In this document: positions 49,901 to 62,369 of the stretch, in pieces
Numbering within the stretch: position 1 is the stretch's first letter
How the letters are laid out: each line of letters opens with the position of its first letter
From: Gnetum montanum
Taxonomy: Eukaryota > Streptophyta > Gnetopsida > Gnetales > Gnetaceae
Reading direction: 5' to 3'
Assembly: GCA_015680685.1 (NCBI GenBank)
Contig: MNCI01022151.1
Coordinates: 740,203 to 804,202 of the forward strand
DNA: 64,000 nt
Notes under the pieces: model-generated
What the model was told of the DNA's origin: nothing
The model's database searches: none
The model's input: only the letters and a program-made list of their open reading frames with translations
Translations under genes and position numbers: made by a program

Positions 49901-51339
49901 AACCTAGCTTCCGTTTTTCAGTTTTATATTTAAATAATGAGTCATACAAGGTCACATCGAGGTATTGACTATTTTAATTCCTTATTTTAATTTACATCTT
50001 TTGAGCTAATGGGAACATGAGCATTTTTATCTAATAAACTTCACAAATGTTCGAATTATGAGTATTTCACTTCTTTTTAGCATGGATAATGTTATTGTTA
50101 AGTTTGGAAATGCAATAATAGATATTTGTAACTTTAATCTGATTATCATTTACACTCACTTAAGTCTGTGAAACAAGCTCTCATCATGAAAGCAAATTAA
50201 GGATAAGGCTACGTTCATGAATGATGTTGGTTACAACATCAAGCCCCAACCAAACCAACAAAGAACTTATTCCTAAAACATCAAGTTCTCCACTATTTTT
50301 TTTATATAAATTTTGAATACTTAATATATATTATGTTGTAAATACATATACATACATACCTATACACATACACACACCTGTGTATATATATTACATAATA
50401 ATTATGATTATTTTTAGATCATATGTAAACTTAATATTATATACCTTTAGAAATACACTTGAAGAAGTTTAATTCAATGCTTTAAGAATTTAATCGAGAG
50501 ACATAAAGATGAAGGTACTATCTTGTAGTCCCTCAATACATATGTTAACAAATTTAATCATGAGATCCTTGGTGGTTTTAGACAAGAAGAATCAAACCAA
50601 TTATTACTACTACTACTATTATTATTATTAAAGGAAAGAAAAGGGAAGAAATCTAGCTTTGTCCCATCTTTATGAACTTAAAGTATAGTTACAACAAATC
50701 ATGATTCGACATGGGAAAGACTAAACTTAACATCCAATAATTGGTTGCTAGCTCAAATCCTCTCTAGCATTCTCTAGCACATCATGAGCCCCTCTCATTA
50801 AGTTACCTCATAATAATTTAAAATGGATCATCAAACTATGAAGATAAATCAAAATTATATAGGTCAATCTAAGTAAATGCAACCTAAAGAAAAATTTCAT
50901 TGCATCAAGTCAACTTCAAAGGTAGCACCATAAAATAACATGTAGGCAATCTGAAGCTTAATAAGATATGATTCTTATGACTTAGCCTCAAGGATCTCAT
51001 TTTTAAATTTAGTTAATGAAGAAAGAAATAGTTACAAGCATTCCCATAATCTTTAGAGTACACTTAATAAAATATGAGCATTAAATTCAAACATCTTTAA
51101 AGTTTATTTTTAAGGCATAAACATATATGAATATGATTCTAACGCTATATGCTATGCATGGTACTATAATAAGATATGATATTATAATGCAATCAAATGA
51201 AATGCATTTTATTCAAAAGCATATGGTATCTAACGCATTCTATATGGATATATATACATACTTATTAATAACTATAATTGATTAAATTACTAATTTCCTA
51301 TGTGGTTGCATGGAACACTAGTATAAAAATGCTTAAGGT
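49901..51339. other. AT-rich, no gene; microsatellites
   Basis: Contains TACA/CA-type repeats near 50340-50400 and a trinucleotide run at 50601-50630. No coding region. Confidence 0.4.
50601..50630. repeat. (TAC/TAT)n trinucleotide microsatellite
   Basis: TTATTACTACTACTACTATT continues with ATTATT units. Confidence 0.9.
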
Positions 51340-51720
51340 GGAATGCATTAAAGTTTCTAGTGAACTTATTTCCTTGAAGGTCAGCTATCTAGTGAATATT
51401 TGGGGTTACAACCTTCATAACTTGGTATGGTCCTAACCACACTGGTAAGCACTTAGTTTGAGTATCCTTTTTCCCAAAATCTCTATCTCTTTTCAAGACT
51501 AGATCACCTATTTGAAGAAGTTAGAAATAAACTTTTTATGAAAACTCTTTTAATAATTGTTTGATAATTTGATAGGCTCTCCATCACTTTTAAATGTTTA
51601 AGTTCAACATCCCAAAGATCATAAAATCTAGCAATAAGACTTTTATTGGAATTCAGGTAATCTAGAAAAAACTCATAAGTAGGGATTTGTAAGTTAATGT
51701 CTTTCATAAGTAGGAATTTT
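51340..51720 (-). pseudogene. Ty3/gypsy integrase C-terminal fragment
   Basis: Minus-strand reading contains IPTYEFFLDYLNSN, FYDLWDVELKHLKVMESLSN, a decayed GDLVLKR-type segment, CLPVWLGPYQVMKVVTPN and FNAFHLKHFY. This is the C-terminal end of a gypsy integrase with its GPY motif. It differs from the integrase end at 53500-53700 and so belongs to another element. Boundaries are unclear. Confidence 0.6.
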
Positions 51721-51734
51721 CATTATCCCTGCCA

Positions 51735-53440
51735 TTAGTAGGGATTTGTAAGTTGATGTGTTTACAAATATCTTAATGGATTTTCATAATCAAATGGTAC
51801 TCATGTCTAAGAAAAATGGAACCATTAGGATCTACATAGATTTTCATAATCTCAACAAAGTAACATTGAAAGATGACTTCCTATTACCTACCATTGAGCA
51901 ACTCTTAGACGTAATTGCATGTCACACTTTACTTAGTTTTATGGATAGTTTTTTTTTTGGCTAAACCCATATTTAGATCAATCCCAAACATCAATGCTTC
52001 ATGATATTCATGACCCCATGGGGAATCTTTTATTATACAAAAATTCCTTTTAAACTTAAGAATGTAATAGCAACATATCAATGAGCCATGACTTTTATCT
52101 TTAATTACATGATATTGAAAGTTGTCAATAATTACATAGATGATCTAATTGTTAAGTCTATCATCACAACTGCTCATCCCACTGATTTAGACTTAGTTCT
52201 AGTTTTTCGCAGTAAGTACAACTTTCACTTAAATCCCAAGAAGTGCATCTTTGGTATTGAAATATGAAAAATATTAGGAATTTTAGTTCCAACTAATGAT
52301 ATCACAATAGATCTTAGTAAAGTTAAAGTAATCATGAACCCCACACCATCTAAGTATCTTAAAGCTATGTACATCTTCCAAGGAAGACTCTAATCCATTC
52401 ATTGTTTTATATGCAAGCTTATTGGCCAATTTCATCCCCTTTCTCATCTTCTCAAAAAATCTACAACCTTCAACTAGAACTCAAAGTGCCAAGAGGTTTT
52501 TAACATAATAAAACATGTCCTTACCAACCTTCTAACCCTTTCTCCCCCTCAATGTGATGTTCATTTTTATGTCTATATTTCTAAGTCTAATGACTCTATT
52601 GCAGTCATGCTTTGTCAATGACATAAAGATGTTGTTGATCTTCCTATCTACTACATATCTTATCTCTTCTTAGATTTTTAAATGTGTCACACAAATACAA
52701 AAAAATATTTCTTAGTTCTAGTCTCTACTCTTGAGAAATCACAATACTACCTACTGGGGGTAAAGATTCATGTCATTTTCCAAGCTTACATTTTATGATC
52801 TATTGCTAGCAATTCTTTTGATAACAACCACATGGCAAAATGAAAGACTCTCATAACTAAATTTGACTTACTCTACCTTACATAACACTCAATTAAGTGA
52901 TAAGCCATAGTTGATCTACTTACTTTAGTCCTAATCTTTGAACCTTCTATCATCACCATCCAACCTCCCTAGATGAAAATAAGAATGAAATAATGCTTCT
53001 TTCAGCTCCAACTCCATTTTTAACTCATGAGGATTTTGATTTATACTTATTATTTCTTGGTGACCATATAGCTCAAGGCTCTAGCATGACTTATGTACTT
53101 CAATGATAAGGTATAAATCCTATTTATTAAACTTATAAATTTAATTTTCCATGCAATAATAATAGTAGAATACAAAAGTCTCAATTGAGGCTTGCTCTTA
53201 CTACTCCAACTTGGTATTAAGAGGCTTTCTATCCATGCTTACTTCCAATTGATCATACACTAAATAAACAATGAATATGCTTGCAAAGTTAAACATCTTT
53301 AGTCTTATTTAGACTTAGTAAAGGACTTGAATTCTCAATTTAATAAATATTTACTGATGCATACCCATCACTTAAAAGACATGCTTGATAATTCTCTAGA
53401 TACTTTCTCCCTTCTTATTGAGTTGGAAGAAGGAGATCTA
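51735..53440 (+). pseudogene. Tat-like Ty3/gypsy reverse transcriptase and RNase H fragment
   Basis: Plus-strand blocks: MVLMSKKNGTIRIYIDFHNL, LKDDFLLPTIEQLLDVIA, LLSFMD, then the RT centre with YIDDLIVKS (intact YIDD, 52133-52144), and LNPKKCIFG. An RNase H part follows (around 52480-52900). At 53240-53430 come a QLIIHQINNEYACKVKH-like block and LLIELEEGD, the region between RNase H and integrase in Tat-lineage elements. Many stops. It is opposite in strand to the integrase pieces on both sides. Confidence 0.7.
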
Positions 53441-53479
53441 AAAAATTGAGCATGGTTATCCATCTATTGAGGTATTTGT

Positions 53480-54680
53480 TGCACTAGCTTGCTGGGGCTC
53501 ATGGAAAAGATTTACTTGTTGGATGTTGATCAACTACTTTTTATTTGGGCTCTTAAGTTTGTATATGTTCATGGCCCTAGAAGAAAAGGTTTCATCAATT
53601 ATATAAGGTTCCTCCCACAACATTTGGAATTTTGTTTTCTAGGATGCATATGTGGGGTTCTAGTAGAGAACCTTATCTCTTGGTTGAAATTTTACTTTTT
53701 ATATTCTAAGGTCATGTTGTTGCTTGTTGAATGCCTTGTGCATTTCATTCAAAGATAGGGCTACTAATCAATTTTCATCTAGCATGTTAAGGTTGATCAA
53801 CCTTTCTTTTTGTGCTAGACTTAGGTCAAGATTCATATCAAAGGCTGTTAAGAGTGTATGGAGCTTGAATTAAATTGGAAGTATTGGAAGTTTCCTGTAC
53901 ACTAACTCATAGGGGGAGTAGTTAATAGGGAGTTTCCATGTTGAGTTGTAGGACCAAAGGACATCATTGAGTTTTGTGCTCCAGTCTCTCCTATATTTGC
54001 TAATAATTCTTATTAGAATGTTTGTAATCTCCCTATTAGTTACCTCTACTTGACCGTTGGCTTAGGGATGATAGTGTGTTTATGTTCAACCCCCAAGCAT
54101 TTCATCAGCTTTCAAAAAGTGGAACCTATAAAATGGGTTCCATTATTAGAAACTCATGCACATGGCATCCCAAACCTGTTTACAACATTTTGTTATACAA
54201 ATTGAGTAGCAATGGATGATGTACAGTCAATGATGGCTGCTACCTCTACCCATTTGGTGTAGTAGTCGACTACTACGATGATGTATGCCTTTCCATTGAA
54301 CATGGGTGTAACGGAACCCATAAATTCTATGCTCCATATGTCAAAGGACTCTAGTGGTTGAATCCACTATTGAGGATCCTCCATTCGGGTAATCATCCCA
54401 CCGTCTCTTTGATAGCATTCATAAGATTGAATGAATTGGTGGGTATCCCTGAAGATTGTAGGCCAATAGTATTCTACCATTAGGATTTTTATGGCTGTGC
54501 ATCTCCCTACATAGTGGACTCTGCAAGGTCCTTTGTGAGCATCTTAGAGAACTTGCAATTAATCGACATCAAGGACACACCAACAAACTAGGCCATTGAT
54601 GCATACCTTGTAAAGATGTCCAATGATTTCCATGGAATACTTTGCCCAATGAAAAAACTAATGTTTCTTCCTATGATCCA
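53480..54680 (-). pseudogene. Integrase of LTR element 3
   Basis: The zinc-binding part reads RVHYVGRCTAIKILMVEYYW and ECYQRDGG. In the core, the first catalytic Asp is Glu (WSIEFMG, 54325-54327) and the second is Asn (VSNNGTHF, 54145-54147), while the third acidic position (NGQVEVTNREI) is kept. The C-terminal part reads LNDVLWSYNSTWKLPINYSP, YELVYRKLP and LAQKERLINLNMLDEN. The lost catalytic residues mean it could not integrate DNA. Confidence 0.75.
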
Positions 54681-54849
54681 AATCTTGTGGCATCTTCTGA
54701 GTGAGAAGGTAAGTGAGGCTGCTATCATACCATTTTGATTCAATGGGTCCTTGGTCATTTATTGCTCCTGTGAAGAGGAGTTCATCTAGGAATTGATCAG
54801 AGAGTAGACTCTCCTTCTCTTTATTATCCCATCTTAACTAAGATAGATG

Positions 54850-56140
54850 GTCAGTGACCACATTCTCAGTCCCTTTCCAATCTACCATTGTTAGATCAAA
54901 TTCTTGTAAGATCACCAACCATCATATGATACAAGGGCTTACCATTGGCTTGTTCATTAGGAAGCAAATGGCACTGTGATCTATGTGCACAAACACCTTA
55001 TAGCTAAGCACATAGTGCCTAAAACTTTTGAAAGCATACACCACTATCATTAGTTCTTTCTTAGTTGTGGTNCGAAAGCATACACCACTATCATTAGTTC
55101 TTTCTTAGTTGTGGTGTAATTCAACTACGCACCCACAATGCTTTGGCTCATATAGTGGATGTTTCTTATCATCCAACTATGTCAACACGGCTCCCAAGGC
55201 ATAATTAGATGCATTAATCATTATGTGAAATGGTCTAAACTAGTCTGGTGCCTATAGAATTGGAGTTTCTACGAGCTTTTCCTTTAGCTATTGGAATGCA
55301 TGTTCACATTTCTTAGTCCAAATGAATGTAGCATCTTTCTTTGTAAGCTTAACTAATAGCTTTGCAATCCTAGAGAAATTCTCTATGAACCATTGGTAGT
55401 AGCCAATGTGTCCAAGGAATGATCAAACATCTTTGACTATCTTTGGTTGGTGTGTGATTCCTTGAATAACCCTTATCTTTTCTGAGTCTACCTTAACCCC
55501 TTTTTGCAAAATTTGATGCCCTAGTACTATGCCCCTCTAGACCATTAAATGGTTTTTCTGCTAATTAAGCCTAAGGTTTGTTTCAACACATCTTTTTGGT
55601 ACCTACTCAAGGCAATCTAAGGCTTTCTCAAATGTAGCCCCATAGGTAGAGAAGTCATCCATAAAGACTTCTACCCTACTAACAATCTGTTGTTGAAAAA
55701 TACTAAGGACCAGGCATTGAAATGTTGTAGGGGCATTGCATAGGCCAAATGACATCTTGCAATATGCAAAAGTTCCCTAGGGACTTGTGAATGTTGTTTT
55801 GGCTTGATCTTCTAGCACAATCTAGATTTGGTTATATCCACTATAACCATCCAAGAAGTTATAATAGCAATGCCTAGATATAGTGTCCAACACTTGATCC
55901 ACAAATGGCAATGGAAAATGATGTTTAAATGTTACCATATTCAATCACCTAAAGTTGATGCAAACCTACCACTTACCACTTTCTTTGGCACAATTACGAG
56001 AGGGCTAACCCACTTACTATCCGCAATGGGATAGATGAACCTTCCCTTGAGGAGTTGCTCTATTTCCTCTTTGATAATCTGCTTCAACTTGGGGTTTAGC
56101 TGCCTTTGTGGCTGCCTTCTTAGTTTCATGGCCATGTTAG
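54850..56140 (-). pseudogene. Reverse transcriptase and RNase H of LTR element 3
   Basis: An open stretch at 56135-55941 starts MAMKLRRQPQRQLNPKL and gives IYPIADSKWVSPLVIVPKK. Later blocks are CYYNFLDGYSGYNQ in pieces, FGLCNAPTTFQC and VFMDDFSTYG (intact FMDD, 55654-55665). The RNase H start (DASNYALGAVL-like) is seen near 55200. A 44-base tandem duplication with an N base (55030-55115) breaks the end. Confidence 0.75.
55030..55115. repeat. Near-perfect 42-44-bp tandem duplication flanking an N
   Basis: GAAAGCATACACCACTATCA... occurs at 55030-55071 and again at 55074-55115, identical by eye, with an N at 55072 between them. Such a pattern usually comes from a failed overlap at a gap closure in the assembly. 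Confidence 0.85.
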
Positions 56141-56689
56141 TGTAAATGCAATGTTGGCATATCCTTTAATCAATTCCAATTAACTCAAGAAATGATCAAG
56201 CAAAGGTTGTTCGTAATTTGTTGACCACCTTTAATAGCTTGTCTTTTTATTCGTGAGAAGATTTACATTGATTATGATTAGCTTGTCATTATTTAAAAAT
56301 GCATATTCCATGCCAGCTAGTAGAGTTTTTAAATCTAGGGGCTCTTGCTTGAAATTATCAAGGATTTCCAATTATTCCCAATAGGTATCATCATCTTCAT
56401 CATTAGAGAGTTGGCAATGAACTTCCTCAAGTTCATCCATGCCTTCAACATAGGCACATATCAGGCTCTCAGAGGGTTCCAAGCATAATGTGCTACTATC
56501 AAAGTCAACTATTAGCCACTAGTTGCCCTCTTGTTTTGTGGCTACTATGTACAAGCACCTTTAAATATCAATTTCATGTGCACACTAATTGCATGCTTTA
56601 AGGAATGTACTTTTAATGGACTAGACATTTTGCATGCAATTTCACCCATTATCATTATACGTGATGCATGAAACATGCTTCTTCTCAAG

Positions 56690-57130
56690 GCATCCAAATT
56701 CATTTTTCTTGGATATTTCCAAGGAGATGTCCCTGATGCCTATTCATGCATCAACCATGCTTAACAATGCATGTCCCATAATGATTGGGAAGTCACCTTT
56801 GCAGTTTTCTACCTTGATCACTAGAAGATCAACAGGATAATGTCCTCCACTAATCCCAAAGGGACAATGATTGATTGGTCTACCAATTCCAAACAAATAT
56901 TTCTCTTCTTGAGAGGTGGTAGGTTCTACGCCTTGTACATGTCATAGGAGATGAAATTGACACCAGAACCAAAAACAAGAAGAGCCTTGCATGGTTCATG
57001 TCTAGTGATTTGTAGGTAAATAAGAAGACTTTCTGAGTCAAATCATTTCATGGGAAGGTTGTCAACCTTAACCCAATCAAAAACAACATGAGTTAGCATC
57101 ATAGTGTGGATTTGAGGCAATGTTTGATTT
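56690..57130 (-). pseudogene. Aspartic protease region of LTR element 3
   Basis: Minus-strand reading gives LVFGSGVNFISYDMYKA, NLPPLKKRNICLELVDQS, IIVPLGLVEDI and DFPIIMGHALLS, which follows the retroviral-type aspartic protease of gypsy elements. The catalytic Asp of the D-[PTS]-G motif is replaced by Phe (FGSG), so it is inactive. Confidence 0.6.
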
Positions 57131-57529
57131 GAAGGGCTCTTGAATGTATTTGACATAGAGGATGAAGGTGTTGGAGATATAGGACAAGCAACCGCATTAA
57201 GTTGTGAGGGTTTGGGAGAACTATTGGGTTAGAAAATGGTCATTTCTTGGATCGATTGTCTGAACCACTTAGTTGGAAGGTCAGTTGTAAATGTATAGCC
57301 CTCGTAGCATTTCATTACTATGGATGTGGGGAAATTTCACCCTACATGGACGAAATAGGAGGTAACTGGGTTGCAGATAGAGGGATTTGTGCAAACAAAT
57401 GTAAATGATGGTATGGATATGGATGCTTTCCTCGAGTAGATGGTGAATGAGTTCAATGGTACTCTGGAGGATAATAGTGATATTGGAATGACGTTTGGCT
57501 TGCAGAGCTTCATGTAGAAATGGGTTGCT

Positions 57530-59556
57530 GAACATAGTACTTGTATGGATCTAATTTCCTATAAGGGTACTATTGTCTTGGTGGTGGCATTTCTCATAGT
57601 TATGGTTGGTGCCACTACTGGTATTGCTCGTCGCATTGTGGTGGTGCTCCACTTGGATAGTAAGCTTGATGTTGCTAGTAGAACTACCTTAGATTGCCCT
57701 CATGATATGACAACCTTTTGGGTGCTTGCTTCTATGCTAGTTAAGGATTCAGTGTGTACATCCCAGACTCTTATAAGTGTGACAACATAAGACAACATCC
57801 CTTCAGATGTTCATATTGACAAACCCCAACATCATCATTAGAGTCTATCTCTACAACTTTTTCTACTATAGCAGCCTTTCCCTTACCTTTTTAGTAGGAA
57901 CATTTAGCTTCTTTCTGTCTCCTATGGTTACAATCACTATTATGCTCTTTGGATTCTTTGGCAATATTCATAGCAATTTGGAATTTTTCATCCAAAGAGT
58001 ACCATAGTTTATCAACCTTTGTCGAAATGTCAAAAATAGATTTTTGGATGGGCAAGGTTTTCCTATTCACCACCTCATCGAGTGGTGATTCCTCCTTGTC
58101 ATAGAATTGAACCTCCCTTTTCCTAATGGAAGGATCCCTATTATATTCTTCTACACTTTTCCTTTTTTGTAACTCACCTTCTTCTTTTGCTACTTGCTCT
58201 ATTAGCCTTTGTATCTAATGAGCTCTTAGTTCAGATAGTTACCCTTGGGCATAAACCCTTAGAGTTCTTCTAGTTTCTACTTTGAGCCCATCTATGATGC
58301 GGTGAAGTTGTTCCCTCTGAGAATAACCATGGCCACGACATTGATGTAAGAGAGAATAATATTTTCCCATGGTAGCATCCAAGGATTCATATGTTTCCTA
58401 TTTTCAGCTTTTGATTTTTCTTCTCAAATTAAACACTCTAGAGTACATCTAATACTTATCATTAAATAGCTCTAGCATTGTACTCCACCTTCAAATGGAT
58501 TTTAACTCCAAAGACTAGTACCAGCTCTCTGCCTCTTTGATGAGTGTCCTAAGGAATAGCTTAAGTTCTACCAATCATTTCAATATTCTACAAGGCATAG
58601 GAATCATGGAAAGCTTGTAAATGTGTTTGTGGATCAAATTTATATCCGCCCTCAAATCTTGGTATATTGTTCATGTCTAAGCACTTGATCTAACTATCTT
58701 TCACATGCCTAGTTGGAATCTTGACTACCTCTATAATATTAAGCATGCTTCAAGTTACCAACAAAGACTCATCATCATCATTATTTCGTTGTCATCAATG
58801 ATGTCCTCTATCACCCCTTCATTCATTACAAGCTTGGTGATCACTATTGTTGTCTTTTTATGCACCTCCATCATGGTTATTCTTTCTGTGACATTCTTCA
58901 GAACCAAAAGAGGAAGAAGAAGAAGATGTAAATGAAGAGGATGAAGATGGAGAAGGACTACCACCACCATGGTATCTACCAACTCCCCTTCTATTTTCAC
59001 GACCACATTTGTCAAGTTTTGTATCATCTTGACACTTTCCTAAGCCCCTGCCTTGACTACCATCTTTACTAGAACCTAGTTTGTTGATTGTTGAATGTAG
59101 ATTTAGGTTCACATCCCCATCATCAGTAACAAGGGGTGGAGAATTTTCATGTTGATATTCTCCAAAGAAAGAGCCCTCATTATCATCTTGGTTTAGCAAG
59201 AACAAAGGATTGGTAAACTATTTTCCTTTCGCAAACTCATGATGCTTCTCTTGGTGTCAATCTCTCCGGTGTTGTGTGTCAGTGGGACGATAGTCCTGGT
59301 AGTCATAGTTATGCACAACATACTCCTCTTGAAGATCTTGGATGCCTAACTTTTTAAGAGTTTGAAGCAACATCATGGGCACAAATCGATCATAAGGCAT
59401 TACAATGTTTCCTTCCATGTCACGCCATTGTAGTTGTTCATCCTGATGTAGGATGAAGATGAAATCAGGCACATAGTCATCTAGATGAGTATATACCACT
59501 TTGCACTATTGTGGGGCTAACAGTTGGACATCTTCATGCCTATGAGAAGAAAGCAT
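57530..59556 (-). pseudogene. gag region of LTR element 3
   Basis: Possible start at an ATG at 59556 (MLSSHRHEDVQL). A Ser-rich segment (SPSPSSSSSFTSSSSSSFG, near 58930) parallels that of element 1. The capsid-like domain (about 58480-58250) includes NLRRKI, ESLDATMGKYYSLLHQC and RIIDGLKVETRRTLRVYAQG, clearly related to elements 1 and 2. Downstream VNRKTLPIQKSIFDI continues. A decayed knuckle-like region (CHTY, then HPKGC) lies near 57690-57790. Confidence 0.7.
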
Positions 59557-59689
59557 TTTGCAAACAAATAAAATACCAGTGTGCTTTTGTAATTATATAA
59601 TTTGAGAATGATGTCAACCTTGGGGTGTATCCAACAATATTAATAGTGTTCATTAATCCTAGATAGTGCACATTTTAAAAAAAAAGAAT

Positions 59690-59707
59690 CCCCAACAATA
59701 GTGCTAA
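59690..59707 (-). promoter_or_regulatory. Primer binding site of LTR element 3, decayed tRNA-Asp type
   Basis: Minus-strand reading is TTAGCACTATTGTTGGGGA, directly after the LTR end CTCATCA. Every difference from the tRNA-Asp complement is C-to-T or G-to-A. Confidence 0.7.
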
Positions 59708-60631
59708 TGATGAGTGATGAGGTACCCCTATGCCCAACCATACGAATCACAAAGCATTCATGCATGATCCAATCGAATTCTATGGACTCTATAATTTTCG
59801 ATGCACTAGTTCTCTAGAAAGTAAACTTTACATTGAAGACATTCGTTGTCTTCCCAACCACACTTGTGAAGTTCAAGGGTATAGTTTAAGTCTAATTGTC
59901 ACATGATTTTGTGTTTTTATATTTTATGATTTTGGTGCTTGAAATAAACAAAGTAGAGAATAAAGTAATTTAATACCTGCTTTAATCTAATGGGCTAACT
60001 ACTATTCAACTAGTCCTAACATAAGTATCTAGTTCCACTTGCTATACACATCCTAAACATGTATAACGTTGCTAGGATACCAAGCATCAAGTGCTACTGG
60101 GATTACCAAACATCATACACATGCTCAAAGCAAGCATACTTATGTGTTACTTAATTACTATTTAACTTATCTCACTTAATTACTTAATTAGCTTAATTAC
60201 TAGAAAACATTGAATAAATAGTTGAAAATATTAAATTCATAAATGAAACATTTAAACTATCCAAAATGCTGCAAGGTTTATCAAGAAGTTTATCTTTATT
60301 ACTGCACACACTATCATGCTCAAGTACAAAAGTGCTTGAATAAAGATATGTATACTTGATGACTTCTACTGTGAGCACTTAGCAAAATATTCTAATTTTT
60401 GAATGGAAAAACTACAATAGCTTTACTACACTATGACAAACTAATGCTATAAACATGGCTATGAGCTTGTATTTATCATTTTTATTACAAGGTTGCATCA
60501 ATAGGGCCTCGTAGATGTAGCAAACACTACGTCGATGCAACCCCATTGACAGGGCAACACCACGTAAATGGGGCACGTCAACAAGGCTGCATCAATGGGG
60601 GCCCATCAACATGACACTTTGATGCTCATCA
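59708..60631 (-). repeat. 5' LTR of LTR element 3
   Basis: On the minus strand it begins TGATGAGCATCAAAG at 60631 and ends CACTCATCA at 59708; its U5 end matches the LTRs of elements 1 and 2. The U3 (60470-60620) is relatively CpG-rich, with imperfect repeats of a GATGCA/CCCCATTGA-type phrase. The length (924 bases) is close to that of the LTRs of element 1. Confidence 0.7.
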
Positions 60632-61754
60632 ATTATCTTCTAAATTTATGTTCAAAACCCCTCATAACTTTATAAGTCACCAAATTATTTTTTAAAATTC
60701 AAAAAAAATTTAATGATTTAAATAAACCTATAATTATTATATAGGACTATAAGCATATCCCAATACATATACCCAAAACAATACATTAAAAGACATATGT
60801 ATTCCTCTTTAGCTAATCACCAATGGCTCAAATATTCATTTCATTGCCTTGTTAAACAAGACGTTGTATGTATTATTATATTCTTCTAATTTTTTTTAAT
60901 ATACTCTATTGGCTATATGTCTTGGGCTATACATATAGTTAACTTATTTTAGGTTTGACCTACCTTTCCCAACCTATCATTTGATTTCAAACCTATCTTA
61001 TATCTTCTCTTATTAATCAAGAGTTGTCAACTAGAAGTTAATAAAAAATATTTAATATTTTTTATTATAAGTCAATGAAATCTATGTATTTGTAGAAGCA
61101 CACTTGTATACCTTAATGTCTCCCTTGATTTTAGTTGTGATTTCTTTCTTTCCCTTAAAAGGAATCACAATATACCATTGTTGGTATTTCATCCATGATG
61201 AGGGTAATGATAATGTAGTATCAAGGAATGTTATATGTTCAAGCTTCGCTTGCAAAGCTTGGATAAGAAAATAATAGGAATTTTGGATTCACATGGAATT
61301 TAATTTTCAATGAACTCTATATCTACAATTCATTACTTGATACCATGAATGCATCATGTCCTTTCTACCCTTAAGGGCTAATGATATAGTTAAGCTAAGC
61401 TAGTCACTTAGGTTTCTCTAACCTGCATGTAGTACCTTTTAAGCAACCATGATTTGAAATTACAACCTTCTTCTAGATGCTAAACTTATAATGCATTTTG
61501 ATCATGTAAGGGCTTTATCATGATTGGTGCTCTTTCACAAAAAGCCTTTAGAACAATGTCCATTGTAATATAGGATCATTTAATAGATTATCTTCTCATA
61601 TGTAGTTCTCTTTGAATACACAACCTAGCAGTTAGTGAGTCCATCAAAAAAACATAATAATTTAGAAGAATTGTAGGAGTACAGCAATGCCTCATTTATA
61701 ATTCAAACTAGCAACTTCTTGCTAACTAAATAATGTTAACACCATATAGCCAAA
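60632..61754. other. Nothing recognised
   Basis: AT-rich spacer between two LTRs of opposite orientation. No ORF worth listing. Confidence 0.4.
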
Positions 61755-62368
61755 TGATGAGTCGTCATTTAGGCAACCATGATATTGCGTACACGATATT
61801 GCAACCTGTCTCCTCATCTATAAATAAGAGGTAGATAGTTTTGATAGAGAGCTTTTTGTCAATTTTAGTTTAAGTGTTAAATTTTAGTTCTTGTTTTTCT
61901 CTCAATCCTTTTCCTCCCAATGTATGCCCACAATGTGGTGATTGTAATTGTACGGAACTTTTATTCGAGTGTGATGTACTTGGACACGCACATGACCAAA
62001 AATAAAGATCGAGATTACTTCATCATTGTAGCATTCACTTAGCTTAATCATTTAATTAATTTTTATTTACTACTTTCTTAGTTAATATCTTCTCACCCTG
62101 AACTCCTATTAAACATGGAATGAGTACAACTTGATTACGAGCATTTAAGTGTGACTACTTGGTAACCCAGTAGCATACCTAGGATCTGTGCTNTAGACTA
62201 AACCATACGTGACAAAGTTAACACTAGTCCACATGGGAAGACAGCGAACTGCGACCTAAGGCTAACTGTCTAGATGCCACAACTAGTCCGTCTGCGGAGT
62301 TCAACTGGATCGCACATGTAATGCTCGTATTCGTATGGTTGAGTGTACGGGTATCTCGCCAGTCATCA
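61755..62368 (+). repeat. 5' LTR of LTR element 2
   Basis: Starts TGATGAGTCGTCA, ends AGTCATCA; TATA box TATAAAT at 61819-61825. At 614 bases it is shorter than the LTRs of element 1 and its U3 is different. An N lies at 62193. Confidence 0.8.
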
Positions 62369-62369
62369 T

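Larger units (their letters stand above)
53460..60631 (-). mobile_element. LTR element 3: Athila-like Ty3/gypsy retrotransposon, 3' part missing
   Basis: Minus-strand order is LTR (60631-59708), PBS (59707-59690), gag (59556-57530), protease (about 57130-56690), RT (56140-55060), RNase H (about 55060-54850) and integrase (about 54680-53480). The RT entry (RRQPQRQLNPKLKQIIKEEI, then VSPLVIVPKK) and the tRNA-Asp PBS suit the Athila lineage; that placement is inference. No 3' LTR is found: coding sequence ends near 53460, where the plus-strand Tat-like fragment begins. Its gag matches that of LTR elements 1 and 2, so it is the pol-bearing relative in this window. Every domain has stops or frameshifts. 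Confidence 0.8.

Noticed and set aside
57545-57790. 81-codon plus-strand ORF
   Set aside because: Antisense to the gag/knuckle region of LTR element 3.
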